A stretch of 64,000 nucleotides of DNA from DATAPD01 sp036265385 (GCA_036265385.1 DATAPD010000055.1:124001-188000); one strand, 5' to 3'; counted from the stretch's first letter, positions 11,610-20,888 are shown. Made by a program: numbers and translations. Notes: generated from the letters alone by a model not told the origin.

Positions 11610-13121
11610 TTACCACGAGTAATGCACCGTATACGTCACGACCTGCTCTCCGTTCGGGACGACGGTCACCGGAAATTCAACGGTCTGCGCATCCCGTTTC
11701 TTCGAAGGATGCGACTGTTCCATCAGCTTCCAGTTCGTACAGCGATAAAGGTGTTCGACTACGCGAACCGTGACTGCTTCCTTCTTGTGGTTGCGCACGT
11801 GGATTTCAAAAGTCTCATCCATCCAATGCGCATTTGAATCGACGCGGAAATTGGTGCGCTTCCGTTCACCTACAACATCGAAGGCGTTGCCCGTGTAGAC
11901 GCGGATCATCTCGTCTTTCGGCGTGTGGTCGATGGTGTTCTCCCCGATGAATTGCAGGCTGCCATCCGAGTCGCGACGATAGAAGCGAAGCCGGCCTTTG
12001 GGTAAAGCGATTCCTAAATGGTTCTTGTCTGAGTTTTTGAATTCCTGCATAACGTAGACTTTTTTGTTGGTCGCCGTGCCGTACCCCGGATCATTTCGAA
12101 CCTGGTCAGGCGAGTAATAAGCATATTGATCCATCTGGGCGCCATCGTACACATAGAGTCGCTGCGATTGAATGCCGGTCGTCCGGACAAATTCGACCTG
12201 CTTAGTCTCGTTGTCGCGGAGTGTGGCTGGACGTACCAGTGTGTACAGATGAAATTCATCGAAAGACTTCTCGCGCACAACGGGAGCGGCGGCATCATTC
12301 TCGGCGCGTTCCATACCGGCAAGAACGGCTTTCGCCATCGGCATGGGCGGTTGAATCTTGCTGACATCGCCGGCCAATAACTTGATCCGCGCATTCTCAA
12401 AAGTCTTGCCGCTGCGGTTCTGCATGGTGATCCAGCCAACGAGATCGAGCGAGTTCATACCGGAATTCTTCGGTCCATCTTCGACGACCAGGTTGTAGTC
12501 GGACTGCCACGTCATTCCGCCAGAAAGGTAAGAGATTTCCGCCTGGGAGCGTCCGGCCTGCGTTGTTGCGAGTTGCCAGCTAAGCGTCGGCTTCAGGATG
12601 GAGTCTCCACTCAGTGCCGGAAACAAAGGCTGCCCGGGCAGGCCGAAGCGCAACACGCCATCGATTTCGATGATGGGCTGGCCCATGCCCGGTTGAGGGT
12701 ATCCGTAATTCTGCGCGTAGGCAGAGCTGGGAACGTATCCGCTACGGATGATTCTGCCTCTGATGGTCTCCTGCTTCTCGCCACGCTGCACGAGAAAGTC
12801 GATCGCCTTGCCTTCATAGAACGAGAGCAGCAGTTCCTGCGAAACAGGATCGTTACGGTAGCTCTGTTCAAGGATCTGCAGCGGACGTCCGGTTAGATCG
12901 CGCAGGATGACCGAGTCAGGCTCCAAGTGCGACGTGATGCCAGCAAAGTTCACATGATTCGTGCCGGCAACGAGATCCAGTGGCAGGTACTCGCGGGCAA
13001 CAAAAAAGTTCTGGTTGTAAATGGTGAGCGCTGGGCCTTCGTCTTTCACGACTTCTTTCGCATTGGTTTGCGACCACGTCAGTGAACTCAAGCACAGCAA
13101 GATTAGGAAAAGTTTTTTCAT
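11610..13121 (-). CDS. DUF4139 domain-containing secreted protein
   Basis: 503 aa with a clean signal peptide (lysines, then LFLILLCLSSLTWS). The body matches the DUF4139 type: an N-terminal segment on sidechain-rich beta structure followed by the conserved region NRSGKTFENARIKLLAGDV and the C-terminal VRVVEHLYRCTNWKLMEQS. The family is extracytoplasmic and of unknown function. The next gene downstream on this strand is absent; CPBP is convergent at 11588. Confidence 0.8.
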   Translation of the reverse strand: MKKLFLILLCLSSLTWSQTNAKEVVKDEGPALTIYNQNFFVAREYLPLDLVAGTNHVNFAGITSHLEPDSVILRDLTGRPLQILEQSYRNDPVSQELLLSFYEGKAIDFLVQRGEKQETIRGRIIRSGYVPSSAYAQNYGYPQPGMGQPIIEIDGVLRFGLPGQPLFPALSGDSILKPTLSWQLATTQAGRSQAEISYLSGGMTWQSDYNLVVEDGPKNSGMNSLDLVGWITMQNRSGKTFENARIKLLAGDVSKIQPPMPMAKAVLAGMERAENDAAAPVVREKSFDEFHLYTLVRPATLRDNETKQVEFVRTTGIQSQRLYVYDGAQMDQYAYYSPDQVRNDPGYGTATNKKVYVMQEFKNSDKNHLGIALPKGRLRFYRRDSDGSLQFIGENTIDHTPKDEMIRVYTGNAFDVVGERKRTNFRVDSNAHWMDETFEIHVRNHKKEAVTVRVVEHLYRCTNWKLMEQSHPSKKRDAQTVEFPVTVVPNGEQVVTYTVHYSW

Positions 13122-13277
13122 TTCAGTTTGCCCTCGGTTTCATGGCCGTCGGGGAGGTCATTCCGGCCTCAATCAGAGAACGTATGTTGTGAGGAAACTT
13201 GCAGCTGTCCTGTTCAAACGAACATGGGCAACACGGAGGTAATAAGAAGTAACTCGGGAAGTAATCGCGGCAAGCCA

Positions 13278-13309
13278 CGTCTCTGCGAAAAGGGGTGGCC
13301 GCAGAGACG
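13278..13309. repeat. 10-bp inverted repeat between DUF4139 and DUF4349 genes
   Basis: Arms CGTCTCTGCG and CGCAGAGACG pair perfectly across a 12-nt loop. No T-run follows, so it is not a classical terminator. It lies in a 238-bp gap with no other recognisable feature and may be an intergenic repeat or a processing hairpin. Confidence 0.5.
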
Positions 13310-13359
13310 CAGCTTGCTATTCGCCGTGCTGCCGGGTGAGGGAGGCTAACGGCGAATCT

Positions 13360-14334
13360 TCACGAACTAGCGGGCGCTTCGCTACCCACTCGTGGCTTCG
13401 TAACCCCAAAGAAAACGCGCGCCACCCACTTCAGCAGTCGCCAAGCCCCCGCGGCACCCAGCACGATCGTGGCAACCCAGAGCAAAATCGCCGGAAGATA
13501 AAACAAGAAGGCTGTGATGGAAGCAACATAGTCGCCGAGTGCGAGCACTCCATCGCGGGCGGACAACTTCAACTGGAAGAGCGGACGCCAGTTCAAGCCA
13601 AAGACCTGCACATCCGATTCGGCATAGAGCGATATCGTGAGGGCGACTGTCTCAACCTGCTTCGAGAGCGCATTGAACTCGGCCTGCTGCTGCTCGATTT
13701 CACCGCGAACCGCATTTAGCTTCTCGGTGACTTCGAGAGTGTCTTTCACGTTCGCCGAACGTTTGAGAATGGAAAGATACTGCGCTTCTTCCGCATGCAG
13801 GTTGCGAAGACGCGCTTCCTGATCGACGTATTGACGAGTAACATCCTGAGCGTCGAGTTTTTCGCTGTCCACGCGTAATCCAAGCTTGCGAATCTCCGAG
13901 TGAACTTCTTCAAAACGTGGCTCCGGCACTCGGATCGTGAGAGTGGCAGCGCCGGAATCCACACCAGAGGTCGTTGATGAACCCAGGAAACCTCCGGAGC
14001 CTTCGGCCAGAACGCGAATCTTTTCGGCTATCGCCGACGGATTCTTAACCACGAGGTTGAGAAAGCAATTGCGGATGAGCTTGCGATCGAGGGATTCAGT
14101 CGCGGGCTCCACGAGTGAACGTCTCGCCTCCATATCAACTGACAACAGTGAAGCTTTGACAGGACGGTTAGACGCTCGTACCGCGGCATCTGCAGCGTAT
14201 CGTGACCGCAATAAGTTAGGAACAGATATCGCGATAAGTATCAATCCCAGACAAGCGAGTCCCACGAGGGCCAAGATTTTGCCGGCGCTGACATCCTGCA
14301 TAACGGCGTCTCCCGTTGTGAGAACGTCGGCCAA
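13360..14334 (-). CDS. DUF4349 domain-containing membrane protein
   Basis: 324 aa. A transmembrane segment at about residues 18-40 is followed by an extracytoplasmic region with the DUF4349 features: RNCFLNLVVKNPSAIAEKI, GGFLGSS, TIRVPEPRFEEV, a coiled-coil helix around DQEARLRNLHAEEAQYLSIL, then two hydrophobic segments near the C-terminus. This resembles membrane-anchored coiled-coil proteins of unknown function. Met12 is an alternative start. Confidence 0.8.
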   Translation of the reverse strand: MADVLTTGDAVMQDVSAGKILALVGLACLGLILIAISVPNLLRSRYAADAAVRASNRPVKASLLSVDMEARRSLVEPATESLDRKLIRNCFLNLVVKNPSAIAEKIRVLAEGSGGFLGSSTTSGVDSGAATLTIRVPEPRFEEVHSEIRKLGLRVDSEKLDAQDVTRQYVDQEARLRNLHAEEAQYLSILKRSANVKDTLEVTEKLNAVRGEIEQQQAEFNALSKQVETVALTISLYAESDVQVFGLNWRPLFQLKLSARDGVLALGDYVASITAFLFYLPAILLWVATIVLGAAGAWRLLKWVARVFFGVTKPRVGSEAPASS

Positions 14335-14444
14335 GCTGCGGCTTGCAAGATTTCCGGCTCTAGAACTCTTGCAGTTCGAGATTGGGGTCAGATTGTGGGA
14401 AGTGGGGCTTGCCAGTTACCTAGTCACGCATTACCAAGCCACAT

Positions 14445-15056
14445 CTATGGCTGCTTTTTCTGCTGCTTCTCGGCCTCTTCCACTGCCTTCCGGAATTGTT
14501 CTACGGCATTGACGCTTGGTGGGCGCAAAGCGTTTTTTCCCATATAGCGCCATAGCGGTGGACCATCGAGCGGATCGCGAAGGCGTCCGTCATAGACCTC
14601 GAATAGATCCTCGGAGGGGCCGACTTCCATACCAGGACGAGGTGTTGGATCGTCCGGATATGAGCTACCGGTGCGAGGCGGTGTTCCTGTTTGAATGCCG
14701 ATGCGAGTGTCGGCGGATGCCGGATCGAAAATGACTGGTCGCCGGTTAGGATCGCCGCCCGCCACCGTCGGACTGACGCTGCGTCCTTTACGAATCGAGA
14801 TCACCAGGTCCGCGTTCGATGGGGATAACACAACGTGAAGGCGTCCCCATTTGGTAAGAGCGCGTTCGACGTCCGATTGAGCGCTGACGTTCTCGCCCGG
14901 ACCAGAGAGAGGCGTTTCCGAGCCAGGATTAATGATTACGGCAACGGTTTTAGCATTCAGGACCAACGCAGGCAGAGTGCTCTTTTTCTTGTCTTTGGCG
15001 TAGGAGAGAGGGGTTATTGCCGCGAGAAGCAAACACGTGAGGACGCGGTTTCGCAT
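14445..15056 (-). CDS. Secreted hypothetical protein
   Basis: 203 aa with a signal peptide ending near LSYA. The rest is soluble. A segment AKTVAVIINPGSETPLSG and an NADLVISIRKG strand suggest a compact alpha/beta domain similar to those seen in acidobacterial envelope proteins. It ends in a Lys/Gln-rich tail. I do not recognise a family with a known function. Confidence 0.65.
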   Translation of the reverse strand: MRNRVLTCLLLAAITPLSYAKDKKKSTLPALVLNAKTVAVIINPGSETPLSGPGENVSAQSDVERALTKWGRLHVVLSPSNADLVISIRKGRSVSPTVAGGDPNRRPVIFDPASADTRIGIQTGTPPRTGSSYPDDPTPRPGMEVGPSEDLFEVYDGRLRDPLDGPPLWRYMGKNALRPPSVNAVEQFRKAVEEAEKQQKKQP

Positions 15057-15143
15057 ACAGAGCCTCCGCGCAAAGATTGTAGCGCGTTTAGTACTGGCTT
15101 GAATGCTCCGAACTATAGTCTGGCTTTGATCGTATGCTAATTC

Positions 15144-16367
15144 ATGCGCAATAAGTTAATCGTCGTGGTCGCAGTCCTAACCGTTACTAAAATCGCGTTG
15201 GCGCAAAATACAACCGGCGATCCACACTCCCAAATTCAAGACGTCGCGCTGAGAATTGGGGTGATTCCGGCTGACGCTCTCAACCGATCCGACGCAAGCA
15301 AGAAGATAGGGGCAGCGCGAAAGATCGTGACTCCGAACGGAATCGAAAAGCTGGAGAAGATTCGGATCGGTGGCATTGACCAGTGGGTGTCGATTCGCGG
15401 CACAGACAAGCGCAACCCCGTATTGCTGTTCATCCATGGCGGACCCGGATATGTTTCAATCCCGATGAGTTGGTGGTTCAGTCGAGGATGGGAAGAATAC
15501 TTCACAGTTGTTCAATGGGATCAGCGCGCTTCCGGCAAAACGTATCTGCTCAATGATCCGAAGATTATCGGCCCTACCCTAACGCTCGAGCGCATGCTGG
15601 CCGACACAGAAGAGATGGCCCAGTGGGTTCGAAAAGAACTTGGCAAGAAAAAGATCTTCGTGGTCGGGCACTCCTGGGGAAGTTATCTCGGACTGGAACT
15701 TGCCAAACTGCATCCTGATTGGATTCACGCATACATCGGAGTTGGACAACTCACCGACGGGCCGGAAAGTGAGCGGCGCGGGTATGCATTCGCACTGAAT
15801 GCCGCACATAAGGAATCAAATCCGGAAGCGATTCGTCAGTTAGAGGCGTTGGCCCCCTACGTGACACCGGGCCAGCGGACTCCTTTAAAAAATATCTACA
15901 CGCAAAGGAAATGGCTGGGCGTCTACGGTGGTGTCATGGCGTACCGCAAGGACAGCTCCGCCGAGAGCGACTTGGGCGATCTATCGCCAGACTACACCGA
16001 CGAAGAAATCGCTCACATCTGGGATGGAAATGATTTCATCGAGAGCTACCTGTTGCCTGAGGTACTCAGTCTTGATCTAACCGCAATTCGAACACTTAAT
16101 TGTCCGCTGATCATTTTTGCCGGGCGCCGCGACTACAACGTTAATTCCGAGGTAGCAGAAAAATGGTTTGTCCGGGTGAAAGCGCCGTCAAAGCAGTTCG
16201 TCTGGTTCGAAAACTCGGCGCATCTTCCGATGACGGAGGAGCCGGGGAAGTTCCTAATGTCGTTGGTGCGTTACGTGCGGCCCATCGCAGAACGCGCAGG
16301 AGATGTGCCGCCTTCATCGGTTAAGACGACTCATCATCCTGCCTCAGTGGGCAGCGCCGAGCGTTAG
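15144..16367 (+). CDS. Secreted alpha/beta hydrolase, proline iminopeptidase-like
   Basis: 407 aa with an N-terminal signal (ending KIALA). The hydrolase fold shows HGGPG (98-102, oxyanion loop), WDQRASGKT as in proline iminopeptidases (family S33), the nucleophile elbow GHSWGS with Ser177, an Asp in the AGRRDYN segment, and a C-terminal His in NSAHLP. The secreted location suggests peptide or ester hydrolysis outside the cytoplasm; the exact substrate is unknown. Its end overlaps the end of gyrB by 4 bp, tail to tail. Confidence 0.85.
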   Translation: MRNKLIVVVAVLTVTKIALAQNTTGDPHSQIQDVALRIGVIPADALNRSDASKKIGAARKIVTPNGIEKLEKIRIGGIDQWVSIRGTDKRNPVLLFIHGGPGYVSIPMSWWFSRGWEEYFTVVQWDQRASGKTYLLNDPKIIGPTLTLERMLADTEEMAQWVRKELGKKKIFVVGHSWGSYLGLELAKLHPDWIHAYIGVGQLTDGPESERRGYAFALNAAHKESNPEAIRQLEALAPYVTPGQRTPLKNIYTQRKWLGVYGGVMAYRKDSSAESDLGDLSPDYTDEEIAHIWDGNDFIESYLLPEVLSLDLTAIRTLNCPLIIFAGRRDYNVNSEVAEKWFVRVKAPSKQFVWFENSAHLPMTEEPGKFLMSLVRYVRPIAERAGDVPPSSVKTTHHPASVGSAER

Positions 16368-18982
16368 ATGTCCAGGTTTTTCACGTCGAGCGCGTTTTCC
16401 TCGATGAACTTGCGGCGCGATTCGACATCTTCCCCCATCAGGGTTGTGAAGATCGTTTCGCATTCGGCAATGTCTTCGAGCTTGACGGAGAGCAGCGTGC
16501 GGCGCTCGGGATCCATTGTGGTCTCCCAGAGCTGCGGAGCTGTCATTTCACCGAGACCCTTGTAACGCTGGATCGAAAAATCACGCTTGCCTTCGGAGAG
16601 TACGTATTCGAAAAGCTCGCGCGGAGTTTCTTTCTCAACGACCACCGGCAACGCCGCTTTGCGTTTCGGCGTCCCTTTCGGTGCTCGCTCGTCCGCGGCG
16701 GTTTCGGCGGCAGCTTCTTCTTCGGACTGTTCTTCTTCGCTTTGCTTCGATTTAGCAGCCGGCTTTGCAATCGTTTCAATGACGAATGGCGGCTGCATGA
16801 ACTCTTCGATCTGCTTAAACTTCGAGAGCAGCTGGCGACACTCGGGCGTAGAGGCAAGTTCCCAGTTGATCACGTGCTCCGCGCCCTGGGAGTTGGTGTA
16901 AGCCACTTCCCACAGGTTGTGCTCTTCATCGAAGCGCGCTTCCACGGACTTGAAGCCGCGTTCCTTCTGAAGTTTTTTCAGTTCCTTCTCGAGCTTTTCG
17001 ATTTTCTTAGAGGGTGTTTTCTTGTCACCTTCAAAATCTGCGTGCTTCGAGAAATCGAGCTTCGGCAGCAATTCGGTGATGTGCTCGTCCCGCAGCCGTT
17101 TATCGACCTTGTCGAAGAAGCCGAGATACTCGTTCAGTACAGTCATGAAACGCGCGAGGTTCGCTCCTTCCAGCTTCGCTGCGCCTTCTCCATAACGCAC
17201 GACCAATCCTTCGGAAGCGCGCTTCACCATCACTTTCACGAACTCACGATCGTCCTTGATGTACTGCTGCGACTTGCCCTTCTTGATGGAGTAGAGCGGC
17301 GGCTGCGCGATGTATACGTTGTTGCGCTTGATCAACTCCTGCATGTGGCGGAAGAAGAACGTGAGCAACAGCGTACGGATGTGGCTGCCGTCCACATCAG
17401 CGTCAGTCATCAGGATGATTTTGCCGTAGCGAAGTTTGAGCGGATCGAAATCGTCTTTCGCGATGCCGGTACCCAGCGCGGTGATCATGGCGCGAATTTC
17501 TTCGTGCGCCAGCATCTTGTCGTAGCGCGCTTTCTCTACGTTCAGAATTTTTCCCTTGAGTGGGAGAATCGCCTGGAAACGGCGATCGCGTCCCTGCTTT
17601 GCAGTGCCACCGGCGGACTCGCCTTCGACGAGGAACAGTTCGCAACGATCAGGCTGACGCTCGGAGCAATCTGCGAGTTTGCCCGGCAGACCGCCACTGT
17701 CGAGCGCACCTTTCCGACGGGTGAGATCACGTGCCTTGCGGGCAGCTTCACGCGCGCGAGCCGCTTCAACAGCTTTATTGATGATCTTTCGGGCAACGGT
17801 CGTGTTCTGTTCGAAGAACGCGCCGAGCTTTTCATTGACGAAGGCCTGCACGATGCCGGCGATGTCAGAGTTCAGCTTGCCCTTGGTTTGTCCTTCGAAC
17901 TGGGGCTGAGAAAGCTTCACGCTGATGACAGCTACAAGTCCTTCCCGCACGTCATCGCCCGTTAGATTTTCTTTTACGTCTTTAAAAAGGCCCATCTGCT
18001 GGCCCGCATAGTTGATCGTGCGAGTCAGCGAGGTACGAAAACCGGACAGGTGCGTTCCGCCATCGACAGTGTTGATGTTGTTCGCGAAGCTGAAAACGCT
18101 TTCGGAGTAGCCATCGTTGTACTGCAGACCGATTTCCATCACGACGCCGTCTTTCTCGGCTTCCATGTAGATCGGTTTATCGTGCAGTGTCTGCTTGCCG
18201 CGGTTCAGGTGCTTAATGAATTCAGCAATGCCGCCGTTGTACTTGAACTCAGCGTGCTTGGGCTCACCGGTTTTCGAGTCCGTGTTGCGCTCGTCCGTGA
18301 GCGTGATGACAAGACCCTTGTTCAAGAACGCGAGTTCGCGCAAACGCTGCGCTAGCGTGTCGTAGTTGTATTCCGTCGCAGTAAAGATTTCTTTATCGGG
18401 AACAAAGTGGACCTTTGTTCCGCGCTTCTTTGATGCGCCAGCTTTCTTCAGCTTGCTGGTGGGTTCGCCCTTTGAATAAGTCTGTTCCCAGGTAAAGCCG
18501 TCGCGCCAAATTTCGAGATCGAGTTCGTGGCTGAGTGCGTTCACGCAAGAAACGCCGACGCCGTGCAACCCACCGGAAACTTTGTACGAAGAGGAATCGA
18601 ACTTTCCGCCAGCGTGCAACTTGGTCATAACAACTTGCGCAGCTGGGACTTTTTCGCCGTCGATGTCCATGGGATCGACCGGAATTCCACGTCCGTTATC
18701 AACGACAGTAATCGAGTTATCGAGATGAATGGTGACTTCGATCTTATCGGCGAATCCGGCCAGCGCTTCGTCAACGGAGTTGTCCACGACTTCGTACACG
18801 AGATGGTGAAGACCGAGTTCACCAGTCGACCCGATGTACATCGCCGGACGTTTCCGAACAGCTTCCATTCCGCCGAGAACTTTGATCGAGTCGGCGGTGT
18901 AATCTCCGTTGCCGTTGGCGGCGGTCTTGCCGTTTTTCAACTTTGGATCGGTGGGTTTAACTTCGATTTCTTTGGTGGCCAT
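16364..18982 (-). CDS. gyrB: DNA gyrase subunit B
   Basis: ATPase subunit of gyrase. The GHKL ATPase domain has the Mg-binding Asn68 in EVVDNSVDEA, DNGRGIP and the GGLHGVG lid. The TOPRIM domain has EGESAGG (453-459) and DADVDGSH (527-534). A QRYKGLGEM tail domain closes it. At 872 aa it is longer than the usual 640: an insertion of about 190 residues lies between TOPRIM and the tail (about 575-770), including a Lys/Glu coiled coil and an acidic stretch, similar in place to the insertion of proteobacterial GyrB. An extended -10 promoter lies about 115 bp upstream. Confidence 0.97.
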   Translation of the reverse strand: MATKEIEVKPTDPKLKNGKTAANGNGDYTADSIKVLGGMEAVRKRPAMYIGSTGELGLHHLVYEVVDNSVDEALAGFADKIEVTIHLDNSITVVDNGRGIPVDPMDIDGEKVPAAQVVMTKLHAGGKFDSSSYKVSGGLHGVGVSCVNALSHELDLEIWRDGFTWEQTYSKGEPTSKLKKAGASKKRGTKVHFVPDKEIFTATEYNYDTLAQRLRELAFLNKGLVITLTDERNTDSKTGEPKHAEFKYNGGIAEFIKHLNRGKQTLHDKPIYMEAEKDGVVMEIGLQYNDGYSESVFSFANNINTVDGGTHLSGFRTSLTRTINYAGQQMGLFKDVKENLTGDDVREGLVAVISVKLSQPQFEGQTKGKLNSDIAGIVQAFVNEKLGAFFEQNTTVARKIINKAVEAARAREAARKARDLTRRKGALDSGGLPGKLADCSERQPDRCELFLVEGESAGGTAKQGRDRRFQAILPLKGKILNVEKARYDKMLAHEEIRAMITALGTGIAKDDFDPLKLRYGKIILMTDADVDGSHIRTLLLTFFFRHMQELIKRNNVYIAQPPLYSIKKGKSQQYIKDDREFVKVMVKRASEGLVVRYGEGAAKLEGANLARFMTVLNEYLGFFDKVDKRLRDEHITELLPKLDFSKHADFEGDKKTPSKKIEKLEKELKKLQKERGFKSVEARFDEEHNLWEVAYTNSQGAEHVINWELASTPECRQLLSKFKQIEEFMQPPFVIETIAKPAAKSKQSEEEQSEEEAAAETAADERAPKGTPKRKAALPVVVEKETPRELFEYVLSEGKRDFSIQRYKGLGEMTAPQLWETTMDPERRTLLSVKLEDIAECETIFTTLMGEDVESRRKFIEENALDVKNLDI

Positions 18983-19095
18983 TCAGCTCCGAAAAGTACA
19001 AACGGATGCGGGCTTTGAGGGCCGGGATCCGGAACACTCGAGCGCCTTCAACTGATTGAAATTATTCCTACTTACGGGTCCTCGAGATTGTTCTT

Positions 19096-19104
19096 ATTAT
19101 AGCA
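19096..19104 (-). promoter_or_regulatory. Predicted gyrB promoter (extended -10)
   Basis: TGCTATAAT on the minus strand is a perfect extended -10 element. No good -35 is visible at 17-18 bp, which is normal for extended -10 promoters. The leader to the gyrB start codon would be about 105 nt. The rest of the 290-bp gap holds only the left REP palindrome. Confidence 0.6.
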
Positions 19105-19170
19105 CGTTGCGAGCTCTTTTCGGGGGTGGGAACCAGCCTGCAAACGGGGTGTTTTGAGTGGGTTAGGGAG

Positions 19171-19195
19171 TGGAGGACGGGCGTCCTCGCCCGTC
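19171..19195 (+). repeat. Left REP palindrome of the RAYT unit
   Basis: A GGAG head (19172-19175) is followed by an 8-bp perfect stem (GACGGGCG / CGCCCGTC) with a TCCT loop. The full 25 bp recurs in exact inverted orientation at 19763-19787. A tetranucleotide head plus GC-rich stem-loop is the defining structure of REP sequences. Confidence 0.85.
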
Positions 19196-19272
19196 TCAAT
19201 TTGGAATCAAGTCACCGTCTATTGGGCCGGTCGTCACATGTCGCAACACTGTTTACTGCTAAACGTTGCAGA

Positions 19273-19764
19273 GTGCTCCGAAGATATGAATACCGACGCA
19301 AACTTCCGCATTACCAACCCGACTACAAGCCTTTTTTCGTGACATTTTCTACTTACCGAAGATGGATTTTGCCGGAATGCGTGCGGGGGCTCGTCATGGA
19401 TTCGTGCTTGTATGGGGACGGCAGACGCGTGCAAATGCACGGGCTGGTTGTGATGCCCGATCACGTCCACATGATATTCACGCCATTGCGCGACGACAAT
19501 GGGACTTACACTCTCGCGGAAATCCTGCAGGCCATGAAAGGACCATCCGCCCATCGCGTCAATAAGTGCCTCGGCCGCACGGGAACAGTCTGGAACCAGG
19601 AATACTTCGATTGTGCTCTTCGGAAAGAAGAGGCTATAGACGTAAAGCTCGATTACATTATGGCGAACCCCGTTCGCGCAGGCTTGGCGGACCATCCATT
19701 CGACTATCCGTGGCTGTGGCGCGAGTCGCGCAACGATAAATATCCCGTCATCGTGCAACCTTGA
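19273..19764 (+). CDS. REP-associated tyrosine transposase (RAYT, Y1_Tnp)
   Basis: HUH-type single-strand DNA nuclease of the IS200/IS605-related RAYT class. The two-histidine motif appears in HGLVVMPDHVHMIF and the likely catalytic Tyr in WNQEYFDCALR; the typical ending DYIMANPVRAGLADHPFDYPW is present. The frame is open from 19126, across the left REP, but the first family-like residues are VLRRYEYRRKLPHYQPD, so a GTG start at 19273 (163 aa) is likely. The stop codon overlaps the right REP. RAYTs are domesticated transposases thought to move REP elements in trans. Confidence 0.85.
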   Translation: MLRRYEYRRKLPHYQPDYKPFFVTFSTYRRWILPECVRGLVMDSCLYGDGRRVQMHGLVVMPDHVHMIFTPLRDDNGTYTLAEILQAMKGPSAHRVNKCLGRTGTVWNQEYFDCALRKEEAIDVKLDYIMANPVRAGLADHPFDYPWLWRESRNDKYPVIVQP

Positions 19765-19787
19765 CGGGCGAGGACGCCCGTCCTCCA
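19763..19787 (-). repeat. Right REP palindrome of the RAYT unit
   Basis: Exact reverse complement of 19171-19195. The pair in inverted orientation encloses the RAYT gene, giving a 617-bp unit. The TGA stop of the transposase lies at its first bases. Confidence 0.85.
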
Positions 19788-19803
19788 TCGATAGTTCTTG
19801 TCC

Positions 19804-20457
19804 TTATGGCTTCGCTGTAGCCTTTGCGGCACCGCCGAAGTTCAGGTCAGCGATCAGGGTCTGGACCTCATCTTCACTTCCGCCGATGAATGTAAACGAG
19901 GCAATGTAGCCCTTCGAGATCATCGCTAGGGTCGACTGATACATCGTCAGAGATCCCATTTCTCTTTTGAAATCCGCCCGGACGAGCTTGTGTGCCCCAA
20001 TCACAATCTCCTGAGGATCGCCCGAAGGCTTGAATCCTTTCGCAGTGGTTAGTTCCGTGACTCGGGCGGCGTATTCGTCCGCACTCTTGAGTCCGGGATA
20101 AGAACTCATCTTTTCCGCGGCGATCACGATCGCGGAGTTAATGCTGTCGCCCGCTGCCTCTGGCGGACGCTCAAAAAGCGCGATCAAAACTGCCGACTGT
20201 CCAGACTCACTTTCGTTTTGCATGCGGTCCGTGCGGTCCACCCACCCAAATGGAACCTTATAGCTGAACCCAAAGAACACATTGCGATAGATGCCATCTG
20301 TCGACGTGCCTTGGCCGAAGGAGGGTAAGACGGTAGGCTTCGACTTTGGCCGCGACGATGAAGAAGGAGGGGAAGTCTGCTGCCCTTGTAGACAAAAACA
20401 GAGCAGCACGCACACTACGGGCAAAAGTGTCCATCGGAAGATGGATTGAGACACCAT
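19804..20457 (-). CDS. Secreted hypothetical protein
   Basis: 217 aa. A signal segment (FRWTLLPVVCVLLCFCLQG) is followed by a Ser/Pro-rich linker (about residues 28-48) and a soluble domain with GIYRNVFFGFSYKVPFGWVDRT, a phrase found in acidobacterial proteins that resemble a PsbP/DUF1795-like fold. No catalytic motif is visible and the function is unknown. Confidence 0.65.
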   Translation of the reverse strand: MVSQSIFRWTLLPVVCVLLCFCLQGQQTSPPSSSSRPKSKPTVLPSFGQGTSTDGIYRNVFFGFSYKVPFGWVDRTDRMQNESESGQSAVLIALFERPPEAAGDSINSAIVIAAEKMSSYPGLKSADEYAARVTELTTAKGFKPSGDPQEIVIGAHKLVRADFKREMGSLTMYQSTLAMISKGYIASFTFIGGSEDEVQTLIADLNFGGAAKATAKP

Positions 20458-20489
20458 CCTCCTATCTTACTGGAGGCGCAAACAATGAA

Positions 20490-20888
20490 TTACACGGGCT
20501 GCGTGCAATGAGCGCACCGCTTTGCAGGGATCGGAATCTCGCTCAAGCATTGCGGACACGGTTTGGTCGTGGCCACTGGTTGAGGTGGCGGGTTGAAACG
20601 CGCCATCAGGGCGGCGACGGGTTTTACGACGAAGAAGTAAATTGCCGCGGCAATCAACACGAATGACACCAAAGCATTAATGAAGTCGCCAATCGGAAAT
20701 ACAGTCCCACGAACGTTGAACGTGATCGCGGAAAAATCCGGCTTGCCCACCAGGACTGCAATCAAAGGCGTGAGGAGGTCTTTCGTGAGTGCAGTAACGA
20801 CTCCGCCGAATGCGGCGCCGATGACGACGCCGACAGCCATATCAACTACGTTGCCGCGAAGAATGAATTGCTTGAATCCGGAAAGCAT
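20490..20888 (-). CDS. mscL: Large-conductance mechanosensitive channel with C-terminal zinc ribbon
   Basis: Pressure-relief channel opened by membrane tension. The N-terminal helix GFKQFILRGNVVDMAVGVVIGAAFG and TM1 are canonical; TM2 lies at about residues 68-90. Length is 132 aa, usual for MscL. In place of the ordinary charged C-terminal bundle helix it ends with CPQC (111-114) and CAHC (125-128), a four-cysteine zinc-ribbon-like knuckle. The start is clear, with GGAG 8-10 nt upstream on the minus strand. Confidence 0.95.
   Translation of the reverse strand: MLSGFKQFILRGNVVDMAVGVVIGAAFGGVVTALTKDLLTPLIAVLVGKPDFSAITFNVRGTVFPIGDFINALVSFVLIAAAIYFFVVKPVAALMARFNPPPQPVATTKPCPQCLSEIPIPAKRCAHCTQPV

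Noticed and set aside
16742..17965. Long 407-codon open frame on the plus strand
   Set aside because: It is exactly antisense to gyrB and its protein has no recognisable motif; gyrB codon structure explains it.
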